A stretch of 57,549 nt of DNA from Methylobacterium sp. Lineage in GTDB: Bacteria > Pseudomonadota > Alphaproteobacteria > Rhizobiales > Beijerinckiaceae. The notes under the pieces were generated by a model. The model was not told the origin of the DNA and searched no databases. It was given only the letters and a program-made list of their open reading frames with translations. The stretch covers positions 1-57,549 of the forward strand of contig PNLY01000023.1 in the NCBI GenBank assembly GCA_013823325.1. The letters are read 5' to 3'. Positions 1 through 8,485 of the stretch are shown here, piece after piece (position 1 is the stretch's first letter; each line of letters begins with the position of its first letter). The position numbers were made by a program, and so were the translations under genes.

Positions 1-391
1 CCCGCGAATGGATCACCAGCGGCAGCTGCGTCTCGCGAGCTGCGGCGATATGGGTGCGCAGGCCCTGCTCCTGCGCCTCGCGCGGGCTCTTGTCGTAGTG
101 ATAGTCGAGCCCGGCCTCGCCGATGGCGACGCAGCGCGGATGACGAGACAGCGCAACCAGCTGCTCGGCGGTGACGTCGAGCTCCTCATGGGCGCCGTGC
201 GGATGGGTGCCGACCGTGCACCAGACGGACGCGAAGCGCTCGGCCAGCGCCGCATAGGTCGCGAACCGGCCGACGCGGGTCGAGATCGTCACCATCCGAC
301 CAACGCCGGCCGCTTCGGCGCGGCCGACGTAAGACGCGATATCCTCGGCGAAATCCGGGAAATCGAGATGGCAATGCGTATCGATCAGCAT
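1..391 (-). CDS. tatD: TatD family metal-dependent deoxyribonuclease (3' part cut by window edge)
   Basis: This is the N-terminal ~130 residues of a TatD-type hydrolase, a TIM-barrel DNase/exonuclease that uses two metal ions. The start [11 protein letters not shown] carries the HxH metal motif (His6, His8). Further on are VGTHPH, the metal-binding glutamate in GEAGLDYHYD, and VIHSR at the window edge. The rest of the gene lies outside. Its ATG shares one base with the TGA stop of metG (TGATG), so the two are probably translationally coupled. The metG-tatD order is common in alphaproteobacteria. TatD proteins take part in DNA repair and quality control; the exact substrate in this organism is not visible. 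Confidence 0.93.
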   Translation of the reverse strand, partial: MLIDTHCHLDFPDFAEDIASYVGRAEAAGVGRMVTISTRVGRFATYAALAERFASVWCTVGTHPHGAHEELDVTAEQLVALSRHPRCVAIGEAGLDYHYDKSPREAQEQGLRTHIAAARETQLPLVIHSR

Positions 392-1950
392 CAGGCGGTC
401 TCGCTGCCTTCCGGCTCGACATAGCGCGGGAACACGGCGCTCGGCGCCGGCAGCGCCGTGCCCGCGGTGAGGCGGCCAGCCTCGCCGAGCGACGCGAAAT
501 TGCGTGCGTCGGCGGGAACCGCCAGCAGATCGAGCAGCCTGGCCATGGCCTGCGGCATCACCGGCTGGGTCAGGATCGCGATCTGCCGGATCGTCTCGAT
601 CGTGACGTAGAGCACCGTATCGCGCCGGGCCGGGTCGCTCTTGGAAAGCTTCCACGGCTCGTTGTTGGCGAAATAGCGATTGGCCTCGGCGACCACGGCC
701 CAGATGTCGGCGAGAACGACATGCAGGGCGAAATCCTGCATGGCGGCGCGCGTCTTCGCCAGCAGCCCGTCGGCCTGCGCCAGCATGGCGCGATCGCCTT
801 CCGTCAGCGCACCGGCCGGCGGCACCCTGCCCTCGCAGTTCTTGGCGATCATCGACAGCGAGCGCTGCGCCAGATTGCCGAGATCATTGGCGAGGTCGGC
901 ATTGATGCGCCCGACGATCGCGTCATGGCTGTAATTGCCGTCCTGGCCGAAGGAAACCTCGCGCAGGAAGAAATAGCGCAGCTGGTCGACGCCGTAGCTG
1001 TCGGCGAGCCCGAACGGGTCGACGACGTTGCCGAGCGATTTCGACATCTTCTCGCCCTTCGACAGCAGGAAACCGTGGCCGAAGACGCGCTTCGGCAGCG
1101 GCAACCCTGCCGACATCAGCATGGCCGGCCAGTAGACCGTGTGGAAGCGCACGATGTCCTTGCCGATGATGTGGACATCGGCCGGCCAGTAGTGCCAGCG
1201 CGGATCGCTTTCGTCCGGGAAGCCGCAGCCGGTGACGTAGTTGTTGAGCGCGTCGACCCAGACATACATCACATGCTTCGGATCACCCGGGACCGGCAGC
1301 CCCCAGTCGAAGGTGGTGCGGCTGATCGAGAGATCCTCGAGCCCGCCCTTCACGAAACTGACGACCTCGTTCTTCCGCGTCTCGGGCGAGACGAAGTCCG
1401 GCATGTCACGATAGAGCGCGAGCAGCTTGTCCTGGTAGGCCTTCAGTCGGAAGAAATAGCTCTCCTCCTCGACCCATTCGACCGGCGTGCCCTGCCCTCC
1501 CAGGCGCGTCCCGTCAGGCTGGAGGGTGGTTTCCTCCTCGCCATAGAAGGCCTCGTCCCGGACCGAGTACCAGCCGGAATACTTGGCGAGGTAGATGTCG
1601 CCATTGGCCTCCATCCGGCGCCAGAGTTCCTGCGTCGAGGGCAGATGGTCGGCGTCGGTGGTGCGGATGAAGCGGTCGAAGGAACAGCCGAGCCGCTGCT
1701 CCATCTCTTCGAAGCGCGTGGCGATACCGTCGACGAAATCCTTTGGCGAGAGCCCGTTTTGCGCGGCGGTGCGTTGCACCTTCTGGCCATGCTCGTCGGT
1801 GCCGGTCATGGCGAAGACGTCGTAGCCGTCGAGGCGCTTGAAGCGGGCGATCGCGTCCGCCGACACCATCTCATAGGCGTGGCCGATATGCGGCGGGCCG
1901 TTGGTGTAGTGGATCGCGGTCGTCAGATAGAACTTCGGGGCCGAGGCCAT
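391..1950 (-). CDS. metG: Methionyl-tRNA synthetase
   Basis: Class I aminoacyl-tRNA synthetase of 519 residues that charges tRNA-Met in the cytoplasm. The HIGH signature is HIGH at residues 21-24 (in [10 protein letters not shown]) and the KMSKS loop is exact at about residues 301-305 ([10 protein letters not shown]). [17 protein letters not shown] and the [12 protein letters not shown] block are family landmarks. The protein ends soon after the anticodon-binding helical domain, so it is the short type without a C-terminal tRNA-binding (EMAP-like) extension. It sits 27 bases after holB and its stop overlaps the tatD start, which fits one housekeeping operon running from dacC to tatD. Nothing about it looks abnormal. 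Confidence 0.97.
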   Translation of the reverse strand: MASAPKFYLTTAIHYTNGPPHIGHAYEMVSADAIARFKRLDGYDVFAMTGTDEHGQKVQRTAAQNGLSPKDFVDGIATRFEEMEQRLGCSFDRFIRTTDADHLPSTQELWRRMEANGDIYLAKYSGWYSVRDEAFYGEEETTLQPDGTRLGGQGTPVEWVEEESYFFRLKAYQDKLLALYRDMPDFVSPETRKNEVVSFVKGGLEDLSISRTTFDWGLPVPGDPKHVMYVWVDALNNYVTGCGFPDESDPRWHYWPADVHIIGKDIVRFHTVYWPAMLMSAGLPLPKRVFGHGFLLSKGEKMSKSLGNVVDPFGLADSYGVDQLRYFFLREVSFGQDGNYSHDAIVGRINADLANDLGNLAQRSLSMIAKNCEGRVPPAGALTEGDRAMLAQADGLLAKTRAAMQDFALHVVLADIWAVVAEANRYFANNEPWKLSKSDPARRDTVLYVTIETIRQIAILTQPVMPQAMARLLDLLAVPADARNFASLGEAGRLTAGTALPAPSAVFPRYVEPEGSETA

Positions 1951-1977
1951 GGTCTGTCCGGTCGTCGTAAACGGGTT

Positions 1978-3048
1978 TCAGGCCGCGCGTGAACGGGAAA
2001 CCGCCTCCGACAGATCGTGAAACAGCGACATGACGAGGGGGCGGCGATCGAGATTATAGGTTTCGACCTCGTTCGCGGCGCGTGCAAGTCTCTCCCACAC
2101 CTCCGCGAGGGGCGCAAGCCGGGCCGGGCCGGCAGCGGCATGCGCATGGAGGTGGGCGCCGAGCCAGCCCTGCACGGTCTCGATCATCACCGCGAAATCG
2201 GCCTCGCCCGCCCTGCCCGCGACATCCTCGCCGAGCGCCAGCAGCACGGTCAGGTCGATCGAGGGCAGCGCATCGAGCCGCGCCCGCACCGCCTCGACCA
2301 GCGCGAGCGTTTCCGGATCGACATAGGTCAGCGCTCGTTTGACCGAGCCCTCGGACAGAGCCGCAGCGCGGCCGAGCGCCGAGGTGTCATAGGGCAGGCG
2401 CATGCGCTCCAGCGCGATCGTGGCGGCCTGCGCGACGTCGTCCGCACCCAGCGGCTCGAAGGAGAGCAGGCGGCAGCGCGAGCGGATCGTCGGCAGGACG
2501 CGGCCGGGGGCGTGAGCGACGATGAGGAAGAGGCAGCGCGGCGGCGGCTCCTCCAGCAGCTTCAGCAGGGCGTTGGCGCCGGGTCGGTCGAGATCCTCGG
2601 CGGAATCGACGATCGCGACGCGCCAGCCGCCCTCGCCCGCGCTGGAGCCGAAACGGTCGATGATCCGGCGCACAAGATCGACCGGGATGTTGCTGGTGAA
2701 GCTCTTGCCGTCCGGCTTGGCGATGCGGCGTAGCAGGTGGAGGTCCGGATGCGACTGGGCCGCAATCTTGCGCGTGGCGCTGTCGGACTCCGGCATGGCG
2801 AGGTCACGGGCGGCTTCGGCGCGGCGCAGCGGATCGCCCTCGGCCAGCATGAAGCGGGCAGCGCGATAGGCGAAGCTCGCCTTGCCGGTGCCTTCCGGGC
2901 CGCCGAGGAGCCAGGCATGGTGCATGCGGCCGGAGCGCAGCGCCGTCAGGAGGGCCTCCTCCTGGCGCTGGTGGCCGATGAGCGCCAGCGTCTCGCGCGG
3001 ATGCGGGGCGTTCGGCAGGCGGTCGGGTTCGTTGCTCGATTCGATCAT
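1978..3048 (-). CDS. holB: DNA polymerase III delta-prime subunit
   Basis: A 356-residue AAA+ clamp-loader subunit of the replicase. Residues around 43-55 hold a Walker-A-like loop (GGPEGTGKAS) after the typical opening LIGHQRQEEALLTALRSGRMHHAWLL pattern. A later stretch contains IVDSAEDLDRPGANALLKLLEEPP, the usual Walker B region of delta-prime, and RSRCRLL follows as the sensor/arginine segment. No zinc-finger cysteine set is evident, as in many alphaproteobacterial HolB proteins. The ATG overlaps the tmk stop by four bases (ATGA). Coupling of tmk and holB is a long-conserved arrangement linking dTTP supply and replication genes. Confidence 0.93.
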   Translation of the reverse strand: MIESSNEPDRLPNAPHPRETLALIGHQRQEEALLTALRSGRMHHAWLLGGPEGTGKASFAYRAARFMLAEGDPLRRAEAARDLAMPESDSATRKIAAQSHPDLHLLRRIAKPDGKSFTSNIPVDLVRRIIDRFGSSAGEGGWRVAIVDSAEDLDRPGANALLKLLEEPPPRCLFLIVAHAPGRVLPTIRSRCRLLSFEPLGADDVAQAATIALERMRLPYDTSALGRAAALSEGSVKRALTYVDPETLALVEAVRARLDALPSIDLTVLLALGEDVAGRAGEADFAVMIETVQGWLGAHLHAHAAAGPARLAPLAEVWERLARAANEVETYNLDRRPLVMSLFHDLSEAVSRSRAA

Positions 3049-3719
3049 GCCGGCGCAATCTGCGGCAAGGGCAGCCGGCTGGAAAGCGCTTCCCAGGCGG
3101 TATCGGCCAGAGTCTCTGCGGGAAGACTGGCATCGAGCACGACGCAGCGCTGCGGCTCGGCGGCGGCGATGTCGAGAAAGCCCTGGCGCAGGCGGCGATG
3201 GAAGGTGATCGTTTCGCTTTCGAAACGGTCCGTTGCCTCCCCCGGTCGGCGGCGGCGGGCAGCGCGGGCGAGGCCGGTCTCCGGCGCGAGGTCGAGGATG
3301 AAGGTCAGCTCCGGCATCAGCCCGGCGATGGCGACGGCTTCCAAGGCGGAAAGCTTCTCGGCGGCGATCTCGCCGAGCGTGCCCTGGTAGACGCGGGTGG
3401 AATCGATGAAGCGGTCGCAGATCACCCAGGCGCCGCGCCTGAGCGCCGGCCTGATCCGGCTGTCGACATGATCGATGCGGGCCGCCTGGAACATCAGCGC
3501 CTCGGCGAAGGCGCCATAGGGCTTGATCCGACCGGCGAGCAGCGCCTCGCGGATGCGCTCGGCCTTGGGCGAGCCGCCGGGCTCGCGCGTGAGGTCCACC
3601 GTGAGCCCGAGAGTCTCGAGTCGTGCCGCGAGCGCCTTGGCGAGGGTCGACTTGCCGGCGCCCTCCCCGCCTTCGAGCGTGATGAAATGCCCGGTCGCGG
3701 GCCGCACCTTCCTGGCCAC
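3045..3719 (-). CDS. tmk: Thymidylate kinase (GTG start)
   Basis: Phosphorylates dTMP to dTDP in dTTP synthesis. The P-loop is LEGGEGAGKST near residue 15-25, followed by LTREPGG, the DRFIDSTRVYQG (DR-Y type) motif, and an arginine-rich LID segment RRRRPGEATDRFE. The open frame runs far upstream inside dacC, so the start must be chosen: the GTG at 3719 follows GGAG at a good distance and lies just two bases after the dacC stop, giving 224 residues, the normal length for the family. Any earlier start would only add sequence antisense-free but out of frame with dacC and without similarity to Tmk. Confidence 0.93.
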   Translation of the reverse strand: MARKVRPATGHFITLEGGEGAGKSTLAKALAARLETLGLTVDLTREPGGSPKAERIREALLAGRIKPYGAFAEALMFQAARIDHVDSRIRPALRRGAWVICDRFIDSTRVYQGTLGEIAAEKLSALEAVAIAGLMPELTFILDLAPETGLARAARRRRPGEATDRFESETITFHRRLRQGFLDIAAAEPQRCVVLDASLPAETLADTAWEALSSRLPLPQIAPA

Positions 3720-3721
3720 GC

Positions 3722-4915
3722 TCAGCTCCGCTTCAGGGCCTTGCGGACCCAGCCGGTCGCGGCCTCCATCAGCGCATCGAGCGCCCGCTGCTGCAGCGTG
3801 CCGGCAGCGACCGACTCGGCGGCGTAGAGCGGAATCTCCAGCGTCTTGATCTCGCCGCGCGTCACCAGCAGGCGGCCGACCTCGGTCCCCTCCGCCACCG
3901 GCGCCTGCAAGGGGCCGCGATAGACGATGCGGGCATTGAGCCGCTCGCTGCTGCCGCGCGGCACCAGCAGGTTGACCGGCCCCTTCGCCTTCAGCGCGAC
4001 ACGGCCCTTCTCGCCACCGAAGACGCTGGCCTCGCCGACGCTCTCGCCCTCGGCGAAGACCTGGCGCTGCTCGAAGGAGCGAAACCCCCATTCGAGCAGC
4101 TTGCGAGCCTCGGCGGCGCGGTCGCGGGCATTCTTCAGCCCGTTGACGACGACGATAAGCCGCTGACCCTTCTGCACGGCCGAGCCGACGAGGCCGTAGC
4201 CGGTCTCGTCGATATTGCCGGTCTTGAGGCCGTCGGCGCCGATGTCCATGGTCAGGAGCGGATTGCGGTTGCTCTGCTTGATCTTGTTCCAGGTGAAGTC
4301 GCGCTGGCCGAAGATCCTGTAGAGTTCCGGATAGGTCTTGATGATGTGGTCGGCGAGGAAGGCGAGCTCTCGCGCCGTCACCTTCTGCTGCGGATCGGCC
4401 ATGCCGGTGGCGTTGCGGAACTGCGACTTGGTCAGGCCGAGCGCATGGACGCGCTCGGTCATGATCCGGGCAAAGCTGGCTTCGTCGCCGGCCACCGCCT
4501 CGGCCAGCGCGATCGCGGCATCGTTGCCGGACTGCACTATCAGGCCCTGCAGGATGTCGCCGAGCCTCACCCGGCTGTGGACGATGGCGAACATGGTCGA
4601 GCCGCCGGAGACGCCCCCGCCCTTGCGCCAGGCGTTCTCCGAGATCGAGATCTCGGTGTCCAGCGTCATCTTGCCGGTGGCGATTTCCTGGAAGGCGACC
4701 AGCGCGGTTGCGAGCTTGGCAAGGCTCGCCGGCACCATCAGCTCGTCGGCCGCCTTCTCGTAGAGCACGGCGCCGCTGGCGGAATCGACGAGGATCGCGT
4801 AGGGCGCGGCCGACTGGAAGGTCTGGGCGCGGGCAAGTCCGGGCGCCAGCAGGAACAACATCGCGAAAAGAGCGAGAACCGCGCCAAGAACCGGCGAATG
4901 GTGGGCGCGCTCCAT
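3722..4915 (-). CDS. dacC: D-alanyl-D-alanine carboxypeptidase (penicillin-binding protein 5/6 type)
   Basis: A periplasmic, membrane-anchored DD-carboxypeptidase of about 397 residues that trims peptidoglycan pentapeptides. A signal peptide occupies roughly residues 9-30 (hydrophobic run ending ARAQ). The serine-peptidase S11 motifs are all present: SLAK (Ser64, Lys67), SGN (129-131) and KTG (231-233). After the catalytic domain comes a beta-rich C-terminal domain and a terminal amphipathic segment (ALMEAATGWVRKALKRS) that fits the usual membrane anchor. An in-frame ATG at 4936 and another at 4972 exist. I chose 4915 because it puts the signal peptide near the N-terminus; ribosome-site evidence does not settle it. 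The symbol (dacA, dacC or dacF) is uncertain. Confidence 0.92.
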   Translation of the reverse strand: MERAHHSPVLGAVLALFAMLFLLAPGLARAQTFQSAAPYAILVDSASGAVLYEKAADELMVPASLAKLATALVAFQEIATGKMTLDTEISISENAWRKGGGVSGGSTMFAIVHSRVRLGDILQGLIVQSGNDAAIALAEAVAGDEASFARIMTERVHALGLTKSQFRNATGMADPQQKVTARELAFLADHIIKTYPELYRIFGQRDFTWNKIKQSNRNPLLTMDIGADGLKTGNIDETGYGLVGSAVQKGQRLIVVVNGLKNARDRAAEARKLLEWGFRSFEQRQVFAEGESVGEASVFGGEKGRVALKAKGPVNLLVPRGSSERLNARIVYRGPLQAPVAEGTEVGRLLVTRGEIKTLEIPLYAAESVAAGTLQQRALDALMEAATGWVRKALKRS

Positions 4916-4985
4916 CCCTGATCGACCTTGCGTCATATCGAGATCAGATGATGCGTGCCGCCGGGCGGTCAAGCCCGGAGCGGAG

Positions 4986-6164
4986 TCAATTCCGCGCTAC
5001 CGACTGCTGCTTCGCGCCGGTGGACGGCGGCTGGCCCTTGGCAAGACGCAGGGCCGGTGCCTTCTCGGTGGCAGCAGGCTGGCTGGCGGTACGGGCCACC
5101 GGCATCGGCGTCGTCACGACGTTCGGGCGCAAGCCCGGAACCGGCTTGCTGGCGTGGGCGGCGGCGCCGAGGTCGAAAGGCCGCGACGGCGGCAGGCGGA
5201 CACCGCTGACCGGAACGCCCGCTGCGGGGGCCGACGTCGCGACGCTGGCGACGATCGGGGCCTGCACGGCGATCGTGCGCGGCTGCTCGGGGGCATAGGC
5301 CTGGACGACGGGCTGGGCCTCGACCGGGGCCGGGGCGGGTTCGGTCCGGACGGGCGTCGGCGCAGGAGCAGGCCTGGCGGCCTCGTCGTCGAGATCGGGA
5401 CCGGCGGAGCGGCCGAGATCGACCTGCGAGCTCGCGCTGGCGATCATGGTGCGGCTGCTCTGGCCCGGGATCGAGGCCGGCGAGCCGTCGGTGCGCAGCG
5501 AGGCGAGCAGCATCTGGTCATCGGAGCCGGCGAGCGAGGCCTGGCCGAGATACTCGACCTTGATGCGGGCGGTGCCGAGATGGCGGAAGGCGAGCGCGTC
5601 GGCGGCCTTCTGCGACACGTCCATGATGCGCCCGCTATGGAACGGGCCGCGATCGTTGACGCGCACGATCATGGAGCGGCTGTTGGCCATATTGGTGACA
5701 CGGGCATAGGCCGGCAGCGGCATAGTCGGGTGCGCGGCGCTGATGCCGAAGCGGTCATAGACCTCGCCATTGGCTGTGCGGCGACCATGGAAGGCTTCGC
5801 CATACCAGGAGGCGGTGCCGACGGCGGTGTAGCCGACCGGCTTCTGATAGGGGGTGTAGCGCTTGCCGGCGACGGTATAGCTGTTGCCGATGAGTTCGCG
5901 ACCGCCGCCCTTCGGAACCGGCTGGCCATCCTCGACGACGCGCGCACTGGCGGGGCCGTATTTCGAGGACGGGAAGGCGCCGATCTCCTTCGACTTGCCG
6001 CGGCGCGCGACCTGGTTGTTGGCACAGTTGGCGAGGAACAGACCGGCGAGCACGACGCAGCCGAGGCGGGTTGCCGTGGACAGGGAGGAGGACGAGCTAC
6101 GAGGGGCGTCGCCGGACTCGGCCACAGAGGAAATCTCCGCCGCTGCGCTCGTGCCTCGCATCAT
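4986..6164 (-). CDS. rlpA: Septal ring lytic transglycosylase RlpA family lipoprotein
   Basis: About 392 residues. The N-terminal signal ends in a lipobox (LFLANC, Cys47), so it is predicted to be an outer-membrane lipoprotein. Residues ~113-200 form the double-psi beta-barrel: GTASWYGEAFHGRRTANGE, then VNDRGPFHSGRIMDVS. Glu123 and Asp171 match the catalytic pair described for RlpA. Known RlpA proteins cleave glycan strands lacking stem peptides and localise to the division septum. The C-terminal ~180 residues are rich in Pro, Ala and Val with no SPOR domain that I can see, unlike the enterobacterial protein. The start is one of two adjacent ATG codons (6164 or 6161). A much longer upstream frame is open but lacks a signal peptide at its own start. 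Confidence 0.88.
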   Translation of the reverse strand: MMRGTSAAAEISSVAESGDAPRSSSSSLSTATRLGCVVLAGLFLANCANNQVARRGKSKEIGAFPSSKYGPASARVVEDGQPVPKGGGRELIGNSYTVAGKRYTPYQKPVGYTAVGTASWYGEAFHGRRTANGEVYDRFGISAAHPTMPLPAYARVTNMANSRSMIVRVNDRGPFHSGRIMDVSQKAADALAFRHLGTARIKVEYLGQASLAGSDDQMLLASLRTDGSPASIPGQSSRTMIASASSQVDLGRSAGPDLDDEAARPAPAPTPVRTEPAPAPVEAQPVVQAYAPEQPRTIAVQAPIVASVATSAPAAGVPVSGVRLPPSRPFDLGAAAHASKPVPGLRPNVVTTPMPVARTASQPAATEKAPALRLAKGQPPSTGAKQQSVARN

Positions 6165-6547
6165 GCCGCATTCCCGTTCGTCGCGCCGAAAACGCTGCGC
6201 CGCCCAAGCCACTCGCGTGGCAAGGTCGCAGTGTTCGACCAATTCCATTAAGGGATCGTTAAGCGGCGGCAGCGCGAGCGCATGACCGTCAACGGAAACC
6301 CAGCAGTGCCCTTGGGCGGGCATAAAGGTGTCGGAAATGCGGCAACTGTCAATCCGCCGTCTTTCCGTCGCCATTTTTCAGGGGAGCGTGACAAGCGCGC
6401 AACGCTCGGAGAGACTTGGCGAGCGATCGGAGCCGTCCGGGCAAGCTATTGAAAATGCTGGGAATCTCTGGGAGGGAGCAAAGATTGCCGCGATCGCTCT
6501 GCATCCTGCTTGCAAAAAGCGGTGGCTAGCGGCAATGACGGGGCGCC
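6165..6547. other. Long divergent intergenic region between rlpA and tRNA-Ser
   Basis: No convincing gene is present in these 383 bases. The region carries the promoter(s) of rlpA (leftward) and of tRNA-Ser (rightward) and holds one clear TTAA-N7-TTAA box, listed separately. The frame that continues upstream of rlpA through this region translates to a cysteine- and arginine-rich sequence without family resemblance, so I treat it as non-coding. Confidence 0.6.
6248..6262. promoter_or_regulatory. CtrA-type binding box upstream of rlpA
   Basis: The sequence is TTAAGGGATCGTTAA, an exact TTAA-N7-TTAA. This is the consensus of the alphaproteobacterial cell-cycle regulator CtrA. It lies about 85-100 bases upstream of the rlpA start, a position suited to promoter control. 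RlpA works at the septum, so cell-cycle control makes biological sense. The match is seen; binding by CtrA is inferred. Confidence 0.6.
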
Positions 6548-6637
6548 GGAAGGGTGGCCGAGTGGTTTAAGGCAGCGGTCTTGAAAACCGCCGTGGGTGC
6601 AAGCCCACCGTGGGTTCGAATCCCACCCCTTCCGCCA
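6548..6637 (+). tRNA. tRNA-Ser (anticodon TGA)
   Basis: A 90-base class II tRNA including an encoded CCA. The acceptor arms GGAAGGG and CCCTTCC pair perfectly. The D-loop, an anticodon stem GGCGGT-type pairing around the loop containing TGA, a long variable arm (GTGGG/CCCAC-type stem), and the T-arm GTGGGTTCGAATCCCAC are all evident. The anticodon TGA reads UCN serine codons. It is followed about 109 bases later by a strong intrinsic terminator. Confidence 0.97.
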
Positions 6638-6745
6638 GATATCTTTGAAGCAGGAGGCGCCGCTTGTCGCGTTGCCGCTGACCGAAACGTCTGTCGTCTT
6701 CGGAGACCGCAGCCCGGCTGTTAACAGTCATGTCTGCACCAGATT

Positions 6746-6772
6746 AAGGCGGCGCTCCGGCGCCGCCTTTTT
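6746..6772 (+). terminator. Rho-independent terminator downstream of tRNA-Ser
   Basis: A perfect 10-bp stem AAGGCGGCGC / GCGCCGCCTT with a TCCG tetraloop, ending in five T residues. It is the expected 3' end of the tRNA-Ser transcript; no other gene reads into it. Confidence 0.85.
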
Positions 6773-6861
6773 CATGATGTCTGGTGGTTCTCATGCGTCG
6801 GATGATGCGATAACCGCGTCCACCGCACGGAACGGCCTGTCTGCTGCGCCTGTGTTGCCGC

Positions 6862-7056
6862 TCAGCAGGCCCGGCATTGGAAGGGCTCGACCTGCGCCCT
6901 GCCCTGCTGGATGACGATCCGCTCGGCCGCGCCGCCGGGCCTGACCCGGATCACGCCCTCATCCTCGCATTCGTCGAGGAAATAGGCAGGGAGCCCAGCA
7001 CTCAGGGCCTTCTCGATCGATTGCCTGCGGAATTGCTTCAGCTTCTCTTGGTTCAT
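6862..7056 (-). CDS. Small hypothetical protein (64 aa)
   Basis: I do not recognise this protein. It starts MNQEKLKQFRRQSIEKALS with a basic amphipathic helix, continues into an acidic patch (DECEDEG) and a short beta-rich section (VIRVRPGGAAERIVIQQG), and ends with CRAC. Four cysteines lie in 64 residues, two of them in the last four. A GGAG ribosome site stands seven bases before the ATG at 7056. Codon use fits the neighbours. An upstream ATG at 7179 would add 41 residues without any recognisable features. It stands alone between the tRNA-Ser terminator and the next rightward gene. Confidence 0.6.
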   Translation of the reverse strand: MNQEKLKQFRRQSIEKALSAGLPAYFLDECEDEGVIRVRPGGAAERIVIQQGRAQVEPFQCRAC

Positions 7057-7247
7057 GGTGAGCTCCGCTTCACAGGAGGCGATGGCACCCTTTGACCGGC
7101 ATTTGGGGACCCGCTCGCATTCTTCAAGCGCCGACATGGCAGGAGGGTGCTCCGGCACCGCCTCGGGGCTGGCGCCCACTTGCCCCGCTGCCTAACAATC
7201 GTCGCGGGCCGATCACCGGGCCGATCTCACCACGGAAGGGCAGCGCC

Positions 7248-7610
7248 ATGCTGGACTGGACCACTTATCGCACCGAGCTCAAAGCCCGCGTCGGCGATTT
7301 CGGCAAGGCTGCGCCAGACGCCCTTCGCGGCTATGCCGCGCTGGCCGGCGGGGCGGCGAAGACCACGGATCTCGACGCCCGCACGCGCGAATTGATCTCG
7401 CTCGCCGTTGCCGTCACCACGCGCTGCGACGGCTGCATCACAAGCCATGTCGACGCGGCGATCAAGGCCGGGGTCAGCCGTGAGGAGATCGCCGAGGCGC
7501 TCGGCGTCGCGATCGCGATGAATGCTGGTGCGGCGCTGGTCTACTCGGCGCGGACGCTCGACTGCTTCGAGCAGATGACGGCCCCTGCTCCGGCGGCTGC
7601 CGCCGAATAA
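7248..7610 (+). CDS. Carboxymuconolactone decarboxylase family protein (AhpD-like)
   Basis: 120 residues, the normal size of small AhpD-fold alkylhydroperoxidase-like proteins. The signature is TTRCDGCITSHVDAA: a redox CxxC (Cys60, Cys63) followed by His67, then EEIAEALGVAIAMNAGAALVYSART. Proteins of this type reduce peroxides or accept electrons through the CxxC pair; the donor here is unknown. GGAAGGG precedes the ATG, which is why I reject the longer upstream frame that would start at 7092. The gene stands alone, with no peroxidase partner beside it. Confidence 0.9.
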   Translation: MLDWTTYRTELKARVGDFGKAAPDALRGYAALAGGAAKTTDLDARTRELISLAVAVTTRCDGCITSHVDAAIKAGVSREEIAEALGVAIAMNAGAALVYSARTLDCFEQMTAPAPAAAAE

Positions 7611-7757
7611 AGTCGGCCTTTGTCCGAAGGAGCCGTCGCCTGCCTCCAAGGGGCTCATGCGAGCGCCATATTGCCGTGGCAGATTGAGCGGGAGGCGCGG
7701 AACGCCTTTGGGCGTTCCGTCGTTCCTCGTCGACCGCAACGGAACCAGGAGGACGAG

Positions 7758-7976
7758 ATGAGTCATACTGGCAAGGCCGAGCGCGAGATCCGCAAGATCG
7801 CCTACGCGCTCTGGATGGAGGAAGGGCAGCCGGAAGGCCGCGACCACGAGCATTGGGAAGCGGCGAAGGCGATCTGGACCTTCCGCAACCGCAGCGAGGA
7901 GATCGTCGATCACGGCGCGGAGGATGAGTTCAAGGGCGAGCGCACCCGTCGCCGCGAGCGGGAATGGCTCTCCTGA
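7758..7976 (+). CDS. DUF2934 domain-containing protein (72 aa)
   Basis: A small soluble protein made almost entirely of one DUF2934 unit. The family pattern is visible in IRKIAYALWMEEGQPEGRDHEHWEAA split as IR-AY-LW-EG-P-GRD-HW--A. The C-terminus is strongly charged (GERTRRREREW). AGGAGG precedes the ATG by six bases, an unusually strong ribosome site. The function of DUF2934 is unknown; the family is common in Hyphomicrobiales and often appears as short stand-alone genes. Confidence 0.85.
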   Translation: MSHTGKAEREIRKIAYALWMEEGQPEGRDHEHWEAAKAIWTFRNRSEEIVDHGAEDEFKGERTRRREREWLS

Positions 7977-8117
7977 TCAAGCACTGCAGGGCTGTGGCTC
8001 GCCTGCAGCCCTACCATTCGCACTCCGCATGATCGCAGCCGAAGACAATCGCTCGCGCCACGCCCACATTGTGGTCGAAGCGGCGCCCTTCTTTGTCGGT
8101 GCCAGCGGAGCAGAGAC

Positions 8118-8414
8118 ATGACGCAACATGTGGAGGCCGGCCGGGCTGAGGTCGTCGAACGGCCCGAGACTGGGCGTTTCGAGCTCGATTTCCCGGGCGG
8201 ACAGGCTTTCGCCGTCTATCGCAGCGACGGCCACCGGATCCTCGTCACCCATACCGAGGTTCCGCCCGCCTTCAATGGGCGCGGCATCGGCTCGCAGCTG
8301 GCGGAGGGCATCTTCAGGATCGCCCGGGCCAGCGGGCGGCGCGTCGTGCCGCGCTGCTCCTTTGTCGCGGACTGGGCGCGGCGCCATCCCGATTATTCGG
8401 ATGTGGTGGCCTGA
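8118..8414 (+). CDS. GNAT-like N-acetyltransferase (YjdJ/NATD1 type)
   Basis: 98 residues, matching the short COG2388-type acetyltransferases. The core is VTHTEVPPAFNGRGIGSQL, which contains the acetyl-CoA pyrophosphate loop (GRGIGS), followed by the helix AEGIFRIARASGRRVVP and C-SFVADWARRHPDY at the C-terminus. The substrate is unknown. It lies in a run of small rightward genes (7248-8914) with gaps of 70-150 bases and no sign of coupling. Confidence 0.85.
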   Translation: MTQHVEAGRAEVVERPETGRFELDFPGGQAFAVYRSDGHRILVTHTEVPPAFNGRGIGSQLAEGIFRIARASGRRVVPRCSFVADWARRHPDYSDVVA

Positions 8415-8485
8415 CCACAGATTCCCGATCTTGCCTTGCCTGAGGGGATCGCGTTTGAAGGCTCCGTCACAGAACGGGGCCTGCC

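Noticed and set aside
3045..4091. A 348-residue version of thymidylate kinase
   Set aside because: The first ~124 residues would be an out-of-frame reading of dacC; a GTG start with a ribosome site gives the normal 224 residues.
6548..6637. tRNA-Ser as an integration (att) site
   Set aside because: No integrase, no repeated tRNA 3' end downstream, and no foreign genes follow; only a terminator and ordinary small genes.
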